The translations under genes and the position numbers were made by a program. Positions 1 to 13,000 of a stretch of DNA of 64,000 nt are shown one piece after another. Source of the DNA: Anthopleura xanthogrammica (lineage: Eukaryota > Cnidaria > Anthozoa > Actiniaria > Actiniidae); contig OZ025209.1 in NCBI GenBank assembly GCA_964019055.1, positions 16,281,351 to 16,345,350 of the forward strand. Reading direction: 5' to 3'. How positions within the stretch are numbered: position 1 is the stretch's first letter; each line of letters starts with the position of its first letter. Under the pieces are notes generated by a model that worked only from the letters and a program-made list of their open reading frames with translations, did no database searches and was not told where the DNA came from.

Positions 1-187
1 ATGGCTATCCTTTGGTATGATTCAATACCAGTTGCACATAGACGAATCGTGCGCAGACGGCTTCAAACCCATCGCTCTGTCAGCATGGGTCGTTACTTCA
101 AAGGACGAATCATGTGTATGCAGGTGTACAATGTTGCCCTTAATAGGAAACAGATTCAAAAACTGAAACATCTGTGTACCAGACCAG
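1..187 (+). CDS. LamG exon, C-terminal part only (cut by window edge)
   Basis: Frame 1 from base 1 gives the last quarter of a LamG domain: a basic stretch, then RYFKGRIMCMQVYNVAL, the usual penultimate strand with the first Cys, and a second Cys near the end (LKHLC). The exon ends CCA G before GTGAGT, in phase 1 like every later module. Compared with other copies it is a few residues shorter before RYFKG (the AKIGD segment is missing). The ATG at base 1 is an internal codon, not a start. Confidence 0.8.
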
Positions 188-3100
188 GTGAGTTATGGCT
201 GGATTTCAATCAGCTCATGAACGTTTTTGAATCTCATTATATGCTCCATATCGTCCTTGTTTTGTGTTTTGCTACTTTGTATATTCGTATTGTGAACTTT
301 CCTTCCAATAGTAATCGTCGGGTTTATTTTCTTCTGTAAATCTAGGCCCAGCAACTAAGCCTACGACACCTTCACGCGGTAAGTATTTTCAACAATTTTT
401 TCTTTGAATTTAATGGAAAGAATCTAATATTCAAATATATTTATCCAACAGGACTGCCGCGAGCTTTGGCTTTCTACCCTCTAAACTCTCGATATGGTGG
501 CCGTGACATAAGCCGTAGCCGTAACCCATCAGGACGTATGGCTAATATTCGCCCTGGTATTGGACCAGATGGCGTCCCTGGAGGGTCAGTCAGGTTTAAA
601 GGACGAACCAACAGTTATATCGAGTTCCCTAACCGTGGAAAGCTTTCCGCGAGAAACTCCATTACCCTTCTTGCCTGGATCAACCCCGATGGACCTGTTG
701 GCCCTATCTTTAACTATAAGATAAACGGCTTTGGTGTTCATTTCTGGATGACTCGTCCTAGAGAATTATTTGCCAGATTCGTAAGCTCAAAGGGATCCTT
801 TACCTACCCCTTAAAATCACGAAAAATACGTCTCAGAGCTTGGAATTTCGTAGGAACCACATATGATCAGAGATCTGGAGTCGCTCGTTTGTTTATCAAC
901 AACAAAGAAGTTGCTAGAAGGAGAATTGGACGAATAAAATTATCGACTAATTTCCCTGCTAGAATGGGAGCGAGGATCGGGGACAACAGAGCATTCCGTG
1001 GACGTATTACTTGTATGCAAGTCTATGATACTGCACTGACCATTAATCAGATGCGATTGGCTAAAAAACTGTGCTTCAAGACCAGTAAGTACGATTGATT
1101 AAGAAGTGAAAAGAAAAAAGGGGATGGGTAGTAAGGGTAATAAAGGCATCATAGTTGTGACGGTGCCCAAGCGCTTTCATTGGATGAATAGCGATCGGAT
1201 CTCAAGTGCTGTGATTGGTTTATGGATGTAAATTCCGTACCGAGACAGTACTGTTTGCTAGGACTTTCTAAAGCTTTTAGGAATTTACTTCAAATGGGGC
1301 TGCATTAGACCTTTTCTGAGATAGGAATCATGGTGCATTGTGGTCTAGCTTGGGTCCAAACATCTTTAGTTCATCATGCCTTATATGGTGTTGTTTGTAC
1401 CGAAGCTAGACCACAATGCATCCTGTTCATCGAACTCGGAAAAGGTATATAGTGATTTTTCTAACTTCCATTGATTGATGTTCTAGGGCCTTTCACAACA
1501 TCGCCACGACCAACCAAACCAACACCAACAAGAAGACCATTACCACGTGAGTAAAAACGAGAAAAAAACTTATTAAATGGAATGTAGTATCACATGAATA
1601 ATCAATTTAGATAAGATACTACAATCAAAATTGACAAACGTAAAAACCCTGATTAACTGTTCAATGATCTTCCACAGGTTGCAACGCTGACATTAACCTT
1701 GGTTTTGTAATTGACGCATCAACTGGCGCTTCAAAACGAAACTTCAAACAAGTGATCAGCTTTGTAATGTCACTTGTGAGGTCTTTCAAGATTTCCAGAA
1801 GTAAGACTCGTGTAGGTGTTATTGTCTATGCATCAAGAGTCTACACGAAGTTCACATTCAACAGGTTCGTTGTCTTTGTTTTATTGTCTTTGTTTTATTA
1901 AGTATAAAAGGCTCTGTTTTTCTCTGAAGAAATCATGGCCGACCAATTATAGTAATTTAAATTTAACTTCTTGGCTAGACGAGTGATCTTGAGAAAGGCT
2001 CTGGGATGTAAAATAATAATCGATCTAGTTCATAATGTCGTTAGAAGTAAACTATCTATTTAGCGGATGGGGCACAGAGGTGATAAAATTTTGAAATTTT
2101 AGGTTGAGATCATGTCATATCTTGATTTTCTGCTGATTTTCAGACGTTTTCAGGCGTTTTTTTTTTCGCTGACGGGCATTAGAATGTTCATCTCCTGATA
2201 TTAATGCAAGGACAAGCAGGGTCGTTGTCAGTTACTTCCTTCTTATTTGTTCAAAGTTTAAAGCATTCACCTGATTTTTTTATAGATATTCCAATCTAAG
2301 AAGCGTATTAGCAAGGCTGAGGCAAATACGGTATCGACGTGGTACTTCTAGAACTGGATACGCTCTCCGGGTCGCAAAAAGATATCTCTTCCGTGGAAGG
2401 GTTCAGTGCGGTAGGAAACGTATCCTTGTCCTCGTCACTGATGGTCGTTCCCGTGGCAACTTCCGCAGGGCAGCATATCATCTGCGCCGCGGAGGGGTCG
2501 AAGTAATCGCTATTGGAGTCAGTAGCACAAGAAAGATAATCAGAACTAAACACCTACTGAGGATTGCTACAGATTCAAGACACGTGTTTAGAATTAACAT
2601 ACGGAACCTCAGACGATACATTGCAGTCATTAGAAATCTGGCTTGCAGAGGTTAGTATCAAAATGAGCATATGTTTTATATTGTTAAGTTGGTCTAGATA
2701 GACAGCCCTCCCTCAAGGGATAACATTTTCAACAACTTAGCCATGATTACTTTCGTAAAATTACATTCTGTTTCCGTCTAATAATATTTATAATTCTTTT
2801 TTTTTAGTTTCTGGATCATTCGATGCTGCTGCTTTATACCCTCTAAACAGCCAGTACCAAGGCAGAGACATCTCGAAGAACAGAAACCCAACAGCTCGTC
2901 TGTACAACGTGGCACCAGCTAGCGGTCCAGACAAGCTTCCGCTAGGATCCTTCTACTTGAGAGGAATTGCAAACAGTTACATCTTATTCCCGAAAAGCCG
3001 ATGCCTTGACACCAAGAGATCAATAACTATCATTGCCTGGGTCTACCCTGAAGGCAGTGGTCCTATCCTTCACTACAACCCAAAAGGATGGGGTGTCCAT

Positions 3101-6100
3101 CTTTGGATGGCATCAGCTGATACTCTCTTGGCTAAATTCGTACCACGCAATCAGCGCGCGGTGCCAACAGTGAGCGTTCGTGGAATCAAACCACGTAGAT
3201 GGAACTATTTAGCAGCTACATACGATTATAGAAGTGGTGTCGCTACTCTATGGAGGGATTCTTCACCTATTGCACAACGACGCATTGGTACCTTTGAACT
3301 TGCCACGAATTTCCCTGCAATTATGGGATTGAGAAATGTTGGTGGAAAATCCACATTCCGGGGTCGAATAGCCTGCCTGCATATTTACAACACGGCACTG
3401 AATGGCAAACAGATAGCAGCGCTGAAACAGAAATGTTTCAGAGGTAAGCGATCACCACTTATCTTTAAAATATTGAGCTTATTCTGCGACTATAAATTAG
3501 AAAAAGAAAATTTGGCAATTGCAACCAATTGATACTGTTAATTAACAATTATTCACCGAAGTCTAGGTAATTATCGGTGAATATTTACCGAGCCGCGAGT
3601 CCATAATTATTTTAGTATCATTACATAGGGGATTATTCGAAAACATCAATATATTTCTAAAATGTAGATATTTTTGTATTTTCAAAGAGGCTTGTATCAA
3701 CAAACGAAGCGCGCGCAATCCTATATTCACCTGTAGGTGAATATAGAAAAATATTCCGAAGTTCTCGACCAATCAGTGCGCGCGATCTTCTATAATCACC
3801 TGGGTAATGATACTAATGTGTAATAAAGCCTATGTCGTTTGACTATAAAACACGGAACACGGCGCTCAGACCTACAGAATCAACAAATCCCGCGAGATTC
3901 CTGTTTATCCAATCAAAATGTCCGGATAGAACACCGTCACAGTCACCACACGGCAGGTCCGTATTTTTTCACAGTGATACGACCCACTCCCTCCCCTCCC
4001 CCCAAACACTTGTGTATGTTATATGTCCTCTTTCTTTTAATGCATCTCTGTTACTTAATTTTAAGCACGACCTAAGCCAACTCCAACTCGTCCACCTCCA
4101 TCAAGTAAGTAACTTTGAGAAGATAACTTTATTTAATTGTTTGTATAAAAACGTTTAATACTGATTTAGGTTGAATTTGCTTTCAACCAAATCGGAATCG
4201 TTTTATGGTTATGTAGCTAAAGCACCGCCTCTCAACGCTGTAGTCAAGTGTGAGCAGATCTGCTTGTTGATTCTTTGTTTTGCTTTGGGGGTTTCTCCCT
4301 TCGTTACCAACGTAAAATAGGGTCCATTTGCGCTTCCATGATTAGAGTCGTAATTTCTATACCCTTGGGTTGCTGAGTGACTTAATTTTAACGAGAATTT
4401 TTAACAATTTGTATTATATAAATATTTAATAGGCAATATTATGTCTGTAGTCTGATGTCTTCTTTTATTTTGTAGAACCTACTAAAGTCAAAGCAATTTA
4501 TCCATTGTCCAAAAAATACAGAGGAAAAGATAGATTCGGAAATCCAACCGGCCGACTTCAAAGGGTCAGATTTGCTAAAGGACCCGATGGACGGCCCTAC
4601 AGTTCTACCCGTTTCTTTGGCAACAGAAACAGCTTTATTGAAATTCCAAATCGAGGAAAATTGGATGCAAAGAAGTCCATCACGATTCTTGCTTGGGTGT
4701 ATCATGAAGGAAAAGCAGGACCAATCGTCAATTACCAACCAAGAAAAGGCTGGGGTGTCCATCTGTGGATGGTCGCACCACGAACCATATACGTCCGCTT
4801 TGTTAAGCGCAACGGACGAGTAACTCCTGGCTTGGTTGGCTACAGAGGAAGACTTCCTTACAAGGCATGGAACTATGTTGGAGTGACATACAACTACCAA
4901 ACAGGGTTTGCCAAAATCTGGGTCAATTCCAAGGTTGTTGCTAACAAACGATTAGGACGCTTCAAGATTGCAACACAGTACCCGATCCGTCTCGGTGTTC
5001 GAAGAGGCGATCGTCGTTACTTTAAAGGTCGACTTTTCTGCGTGCAAATATTCAGCAGAGTATTAAGAGCTGCAGAAATAAGAGCCGCAAGAAACGTCTG
5101 CTTCAGTAAGTATTAAATACTTCACTTTCTTGCTTAGTTGTATTAAATAATATCTAGAATTGACACTAATGTCTATGCCAGAATTGACCGTTTATCTTGC
5201 AATTTGTTACTTCAGAACCAATTCCAGCTACCAGACCAACCACAAGACCAACAAGACCAACTCCTACCAAACCATCAGGTAATTTGGAATCGAAAGACAT
5301 GATCATAAGGGGCAAATAGTATTCCCGCCGGAGTAGGTGGTCGAGCTGTAGTGATCGGTTACAATAAGGGAAGGGTTAATTAAAGGTAGTAAGTGGGTTT
5401 TGAAAGGTGGTCGAGAGGTAGTGGTCAGTTATTTATAAGAAATAATCATACCAACATCATTCCCTTATCTAAATTTTTCTTGTTTGTTTATTTAGGACCT
5501 GTTCGAGCCTCCGCCATCTACCCACTCAACTACAAGACCAAAACCCGGGACGTTAGCTTATTTAGAAACATTCCTGGAATCCCAGTTGGTGTGCGACTTG
5601 CTAAAGGCCCCGATGGTAAGCGAGCTGGATCATACGAGTTTTTTGGCAGACGAAACAGCTACATCAAATTCCCAAATAACGGTCGCATTGACACCAAGAA
5701 GTCTATTACGATCATCGCGTGGATCTACCACACTGGTCGCGCTGGACCTATCTTTAACTACATGCCTAACGGATGGGGAGTCCATTTCTGGATGACATCT
5801 CCAAGGACTCTTTTCGTACGCTTTACAAAACGTGGAAGCCGTAGATCAACTCCAGCTCTTGCTTCTAAGCGTATTAAACCTTATAAATGGCAGTACGTTG
5901 CAGCCACTTACGACTATAACACTGGTAAAGCCAAACTCTACTTGAACAGCCGAGTCATTGCGTCTCGAAGAATTGGCAGGATAAAGCTTGCGACTAATTA
6001 TCCAGTTAGAATGGGAGTAAAGATTGGTGATAGACGATACTTTAAGGGAAGAGTGTCGTGCGTACACGTCTATGATGTCGCTCTTAACGGAAAACAAATT

Positions 6101-6809
6101 GCAAGAAGGAAAAGAAGATGTTTCAGGAAGTGCAAAGGTATGCGCTTTAAAAAAAATTTGAGGGGCGGAACAAAAACTAACTGGGAAAACCAGAGGGGGT
6201 GCAATGTTTCCCAAGAAATATCCTTCTTTGATCCATATAACAGTGGAAGAGTGTCCTCGCCTCTCACCTCTGGGGTCTCGGGTTCGATTCCTCGACTCAG
6301 CATCACTTGTGAGGAGACTGTGTCATTCCTTTCCCTTGATTCGAGCGTTCGATCTATTAGACAGCCCCTAAACTTTATCAGCCAAGAAGTTTGTCAGGTT
6401 ACCGATAAATTTGAAAAGTTCTACAAATGATAAAAGATACTTAATCTTGTGTTAAATGGCTTTACCCCTCCCTTTCTCTCCGTAATGTAGCCAATGCAGC
6501 CCCATGGCCTCCTTTTTTTCTAACTTTGCCCACCTTACTAATTTTCAAATCTCAATGATGGAAGTTGTTTTATGTGTTTATGTGGGGAAAATGTCACGTT
6601 TTTTAACTGTAAAAATTGTTTATTCTTGACACAATTTCGTTTTTCTTTGTAGCCGGCTCCTGTCCAGGAGAGAAGAGTATGTATATTTTCATTGTTTTTT
6701 GTATTCAGTTAAGATCTCACATGAATTAGAATCACCACCACCACCACCACCACCACCACCACCACCACCGCATCATCATCATCATGCATCATCATGATGC
6801 ATCATGATG

Positions 6810-6908
<99 letters not shown>

Positions 6909-7007
6909 GATGCATCATCATCATCATCATCATCATCATGATGCATCATCATCATGATGCATCATCATCATGATGCATCATCATCATGATGCATCATCAT
7001 TATGATG

Positions 7008-7061
<54 letters not shown>

Positions 7062-10000
7062 TACATCATCATCACAACCGCTACTACCATTACTGGTATC
7101 ATCAACCTCTTATTGAAAACAAAAATCAATATACTAATCATTACCACCCGCCATCATCATCATTTTTATCATCACCTCTTCATCGTCATATATCTTGGTC
7201 TGAAACATCATACAATAGATAAATGAACGGATGCATGGATAAATTAATGACATTACTATTCTTCTTCTATTTCAGCATGCGCTGTCACCAAGGATATCGT
7301 TTTTGCTATCGATGCGTGCCGTACCGACATGCGCTACACCAAGGCCAACTTCATTCGTGTAAAGAATTTTGTCAAGAGGATCATCGGCCTGCTGCGCGTC
7401 AAGCGCCGCTACGTCCGCGTCAGTATTGTCGTATACGCACAAACAGCCCGCATCGTTGTGCCAATCAACTCCAACATGAAAAAGGTATATAGTCACTCTC
7501 CCACTTGCTCACATGATATATCATTTAGAATTTGGTTGCTAATGGCAAAATCAAAGTCACTATATTTGTTTCAACAAATCAATTTAGCTATCTATAACTT
7601 TAAATTGAAAATTGTAAAAAGTCTCACCTTTCCTTCCTTGTTACTTTTCACATTTTGCATTTTGAATTTAGAAAAGAAAGAACTTACCTTTCCTCTACCA
7701 CTCACTAACGCTTAGAAGAGTTTACATAGAATTCACATAACATTCGTTTCATTATAGGACGATATCGATCCATTTGTTTACTTGGTCCAAGAAAGCCAAT
7801 CAAGGGATACAATGTTGCTAATACATTCATTTTTATTTTTCTCTCCAGAGTAAAATTTTCCTAGCTATAGATCGCATGAGTCTAATTTGCGGCGTACGAA
7901 ACACTGGAAGAGCGATACGGTACTCATACTTCAACATATTCCGTCGAAGCAAACGTGACAAAGTGTTTATCCTCATAACAACTGGACCATCAAAGGACAG
8001 AGTCAATAGACCCTCGTCATATCTAAAGAAGACACGAGTAGAATCATTTGCAATCGGCATTGGCAAGCATTACAGCCTAACTCAATTGCTTCAGATTGCA
8101 ACTGACAAGACTCATGTTTACACAGTGGGATTCAGAAATATTGAGTCACTGACTATAATACTCAAGAAGAAGCTGTGTAGCTGTAAGTATACAAAGAAAT
8201 CAAAGAATCTATAACTTCAAATTTATTAACTGAATAGTTGAGAATTCGTTATCCCACAGAGTAGCTTTTCTCCTTTTTTTATTTTTTAATCCATATTTGA
8301 CATTCACCTCTTATCATGTATTTTATTGTAGTGTTTAGACCTCCTACAGCTAGACCAACCAAACCAAAGCCATCTGGTAAGTTTTGCATGATTTTTATCA
8401 CTAGAATAAGAGGAATTTATTTCACAAAACTGAGCGTATGCATGCATTGTTATTGAATTCATTTAAATACCATCATCGCACAATGTTTTTAAATAAAAGA
8501 AGATCATTCTAATCATATATGTCCGTACACAGGACGTGCCCTAGCCGTCTATCCACTTAACACTAACGTTCGTGGAAGGGACATCAGCCTTAGCCGAAAC
8601 AACCCTGGAAGACTGGTCAACGTGCGTCCAGCACGAGGTCCTGACAGAACACGCGGCGGTGCCTACCGATTCCTTGGTCGATCAAACAGCTACGTTCAGT
8701 TCGCTAACCGACGAGGCAAGCTTGATGCCAGAAATTCAATCACCTTGTTGGCTTGGATAAAGCACGACGGACGATCTGGACCCATCTTCAACTTCAACCC
8801 GAGAGGCTGGGGAGTACACTTCTGGATGGTATCTCCAAAAACACTCTTCGCTCGATTCACAAGGCGAAATCGTCGACAGCCAGCACCTGTTGTCTCCCAT
8901 CGCGTGAGACCTCGAACTTGGCAATTTGTGGGTGCCACATACAACAAGAGGACAGGAATTGCCAAGCTCTTCATCAACAACCGCTTCGTAGCTCGAAAAA
9001 GAGTCGGTCGGTTCCAGATCGCTACCAACTATAATATACGCATGGGAGCCAAAATTGGTGACAGACGCTACTTCCGTGGCAGTATCTCCTGCATGCAGGT
9101 GTACGGTGTTGCATTAAGCCGAAGAAGAATTATGCGAAAGAAGACACGATGTTTCCGCAGAAGTACGTTAAAACGAAAAGAAATTTGTCGTGCAGCATTT
9201 TATTATTTGTTTTCTGTTCCCTTCTTCGGAGTCATTTCAACTTTTATAGACACACTAAACAGCGTTGTCAATCCCTCAATTCACCAATGTGATCTCTTTT
9301 TCCTTTTGTTGTTACAGTTGTAAATCCTACGGCAAGACCAACAAGACCAAGACCCAGACCATCTGGTAAGCGAAGATTAATTTTTGATCATTAACACGTC
9401 GAATAAACATTTGTCAAATTGGTTACTTCAAACTTCTAACTCGTGAATTAAAACTTAAAATCTTCACCAAAATTATCTGCTCAGATTAGTGCTAAATAAA
9501 CTATTTTGTTCTAGGCCGTGCTGTTGCTGTGTACCCACTGAACTCCAATATCGCTGGAAGAGACATCAGCTTGAACAAAAGTCCATCTGGTAGACTAGTT
9601 GGTGTTCGTCCTGCACGAGGTCCTGATAAAACTCGCGGAGGAGCATATCAATTCTATGGCAACAAAAACAGTTACGTTCAGTTCCCAAATAAGGGCAAAA
9701 TCGACACCCGTCGCTCCATTACCCTCCTTGCTTGGATAAAGCACGACGGACGATCTGGACCCATCTTCAACTACAACCCTAGAGGCTGGGGAGTGCACTT
9801 CTGGATGATTTCTCCAAGGTCACTCTTCGCTCGATTCACAAGGCGAAATCGTCGACAACCAGCACCTGTTATCTCCCATAGCGTGCAACCACGACGTTGG
9901 CAGTACGTTGGAGCTACATACAACGGAAGAACAGGAATGGCAAAACTGTTTATCAACAACCGTTTCGTGGCTCGTCGAAGAATCGGTCGGTTCAAACTTT

Positions 10001-13000
10001 CTACGAACTATCCTGTAAGAATGGGAGCCAAAATTGGAGACAGACGTTATTTCCGAGGAAGAATCTCTTGCATGCAAGTGTACGGTGTTGCATTAAACAA
10101 AAGAAAAATTCTACAGAAAAAAAGACGATGCTTCCGTAAGGGTAAGTAGTAGCAACTGCAAAAAGACCCCATGTTTTCTTGTGTTTGGATTTTATAGTGT
10201 GTTTTTTTTCTTTCATTAGTTTCAAATATTTTTAATACTGCAATATAATACTAATGGACCTTTTCTCCTGTTCTACAGTGATAAGACCAGCCCCCAAGCC
10301 ATCTCGTAAGTATTCTTTCAGGTTTCTTTTATAGTTTTTATTGAGATCATAAATCTGAAGGATTTTTGAATTCAACTTCCTGCTACTGAAACTAATCTAA
10401 TTTCGCCGATGATAAGAATTGCTTTTCGGATTCGGCACATTCTATTTGGAGTTCTGCTTATACTTCCTTTAAAGAGAGCATCCATTCCATCAAAATATTA
10501 GTATTCCCAACATTTATAAAAAATATTATGTTATCCTGGTAGGTCGTGCAGTCGCTGTGTACCCATTGACCTCCAATGTTGCTGGAAGAGACATCAGCTT
10601 GAACAAAAATCCATCTGGTAGACTTGTTGGTGTTCGTCCTGCACGAGGTCCTGATAAAACTCGCGGAGGAGCATATCAATTCTACGGCAAAAGAAACAGT
10701 TACGTTCAGTTCCCAAATAAAGGCAAAATCGATACCCGTAACTCCATTACCCTCCTTGCTTGGATAAAGCACGACGGACGATCTGGACCCATTTTCAACT
10801 TCAACCCTAGAGGCTGGGGAGTGCACTTCTGGATGATATCTCCAAAGACACTCTTCGCTCGATTCACAAGGCGAAATCGTCGACAACCAGCACCTGTTAT
10901 CTCCCATCGCGTGAGACCTCGAACTTGGCAGTACGTTGGAGCCACATACAACGGAAGAACAGGAATGGCAAAACTGTTTATCAACAACCGTTTCGTGGCT
11001 CGTCGAAGAATCGGTCGGTTCAAGCTTTCTACAAACTATCCTGTAAGAATGGGAGCCAAAATTGGAGACAGACGTTATTTCCGAGGAAGAATATCTTGCA
11101 TGCAAGTGTACGGTGTTTCTCTGAACAGAAAAGAAATTCTGAAGAAAAAGAGACGATGCTTCCGTAAGGGTAAGTTGCTGCCAAAAAATAAATTTCTTAT
11201 AACTTTTTCTCTTGTATGGCTTCCCCTTTCTTCCGCTCTTTAAAGAAATGTATTTAACCTAATACTTAAGCAACTGTTTTTTTTATCCTACAGTGATCAG
11301 GCCAACCCCCAAGCCATCTCGTAAGTACTATTTTACTAACTTTGTTACTGTTTTTAGCATATGAAAGGATTGTCGGTTTTCCTGTTCGGATTTTAATATC
11401 TGAACTAAAATCTGCATGATATTTTATTTTATAAGAGCGATTCCAGTATCAAAATATTAGTATGATCAACATTTATCACAAGTTTTATGTTATCCTGACA
11501 GGTCGTGCAGTCGCTGTGTACCCATTGACCTCCAATGTTGCTGGAAGAGACATCAGCTTGAACAAAAATCCATCTGGTAGACTTGTTGGTGTTCGTCCTG
11601 CACGAGGTCCTGATAAAACTCGCGGAGGAGCATATCAATTCTACGGCAAAAGAAACAGTTACGTTCAGTTCCCAAATAAAGGCAAAATCGATACCCGTAG
11701 CTCCATTACCCTCCTTGCTTGGATAAAGCACGACGGACGATCTGGACCCATTTTCAACTTCAACCCTAGAGGCTGGGGAGTGCACTTCTGGATGATATCT
11801 CCAAAAACACTCTTCGCTCGATTCACAAGGCGAAATCGTCGACAGCCAGCACCTGTTATCTCCCATCGCGTGAGACCTCGAACTTGGCAGTACGTTGGAG
11901 CCACATACAACGGAAGAACAGGAATGGCAAAACTGTTTATCAACAACCGTTTTGTGGCTCGTCGAAGAATCGGTCGGTTCAAGCTTTCTACGAACTATCC
12001 TGTAAGAATGGGAGCCAAAATTGGAGACAGACGTTATTTCCGAGGAAGAATATCTTGCATGCAAGTGTACGGTGTTTCTCTGAACAGAAGAGAAATTCTG
12101 AAGAAAAAAAGACGATGCTTCCGTAAGGGTGAGTGGCTCCCGAGAAATAAATTTCTAATTATCTTTTCTCTTCTTTGGCTTCTCCGTTCGATTTTTGTCA
12201 ATCGATCTAGTGTTTTAACCTAATACTAATGCAACGATTTTCTTATCCTACAGTGATCAGGCCAACCCCCAAGCCATCTCGTAAGTACTATGTTACTAAC
12301 TTTGTTTCTGTTTTTAATAGATAGAAGGGTCGTGGGATTTTCATCCTTTTGGGGTTTAACTATCTGAACTAACATCTCATATCTACTTTCATAAAAGCAG
12401 TTATACTATCAGAATATTAGTATTGCCAACATTTATCACAAATATTATGTTATTCTGGTAGGTCGTGCAGTCGCTGTGTACCCATTGACCTCCAATGTTG
12501 CTGGAAGAGACATCAGCTTGAACAAAAATCCATCTGGTAGACTTGTTGGTGTTCGTCCTGCACGAGGTCCTGATAAAACTCGCGGAGGAGCATATCAATT
12601 CTACGGCAAAAGAAACAGTTACGTTCAGTTCCCAAATAGAGGCAAAATCGACACCCGTCGTTCCATTACCCTCCTTGCTTGGATAAAGCACGACGGACGA
12701 TCTGGACCCATCTTCAACTACAACCCTAGAGGCTGGGGAGTACACTTCTGGATGATATCTCCAAAAACACTCTTCGCTCGATTCACAAGGCGAAATCGTC
12801 GACAGCCAGCACCTGTTATCTCCCATCGCGTGAGACCTCGAACTTGGCAGTACGTTGGAGCCACATACAACGGAAGAACAGGAATGGCAAAACTGTTTAT
12901 CAACAACCGTTTCGTGGCTCGTCGAAGAATCGGTCGGTTCAAGCTTTCTACGAACTATCCTGTAAGAATGGGAGCCAAAATTGGAGACAGACGTTATTTC

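Noticed and set aside
3832..4158. 108-codon frame at 3832
   Set aside because: It covers the intron and a linker exon in a different frame, with no domain and no splice support.
6986..7226. Poly-Ser and poly-His open frames
   Set aside because: Direct translation of the CAT microsatellite in an intron.
11462..11501. ATG in frame just before array A LamG exons (MINIYHKFYVILT)
   Set aside because: It lies in the intron before acceptor CTGACAG, is absent from other units and would add no plausible leader.
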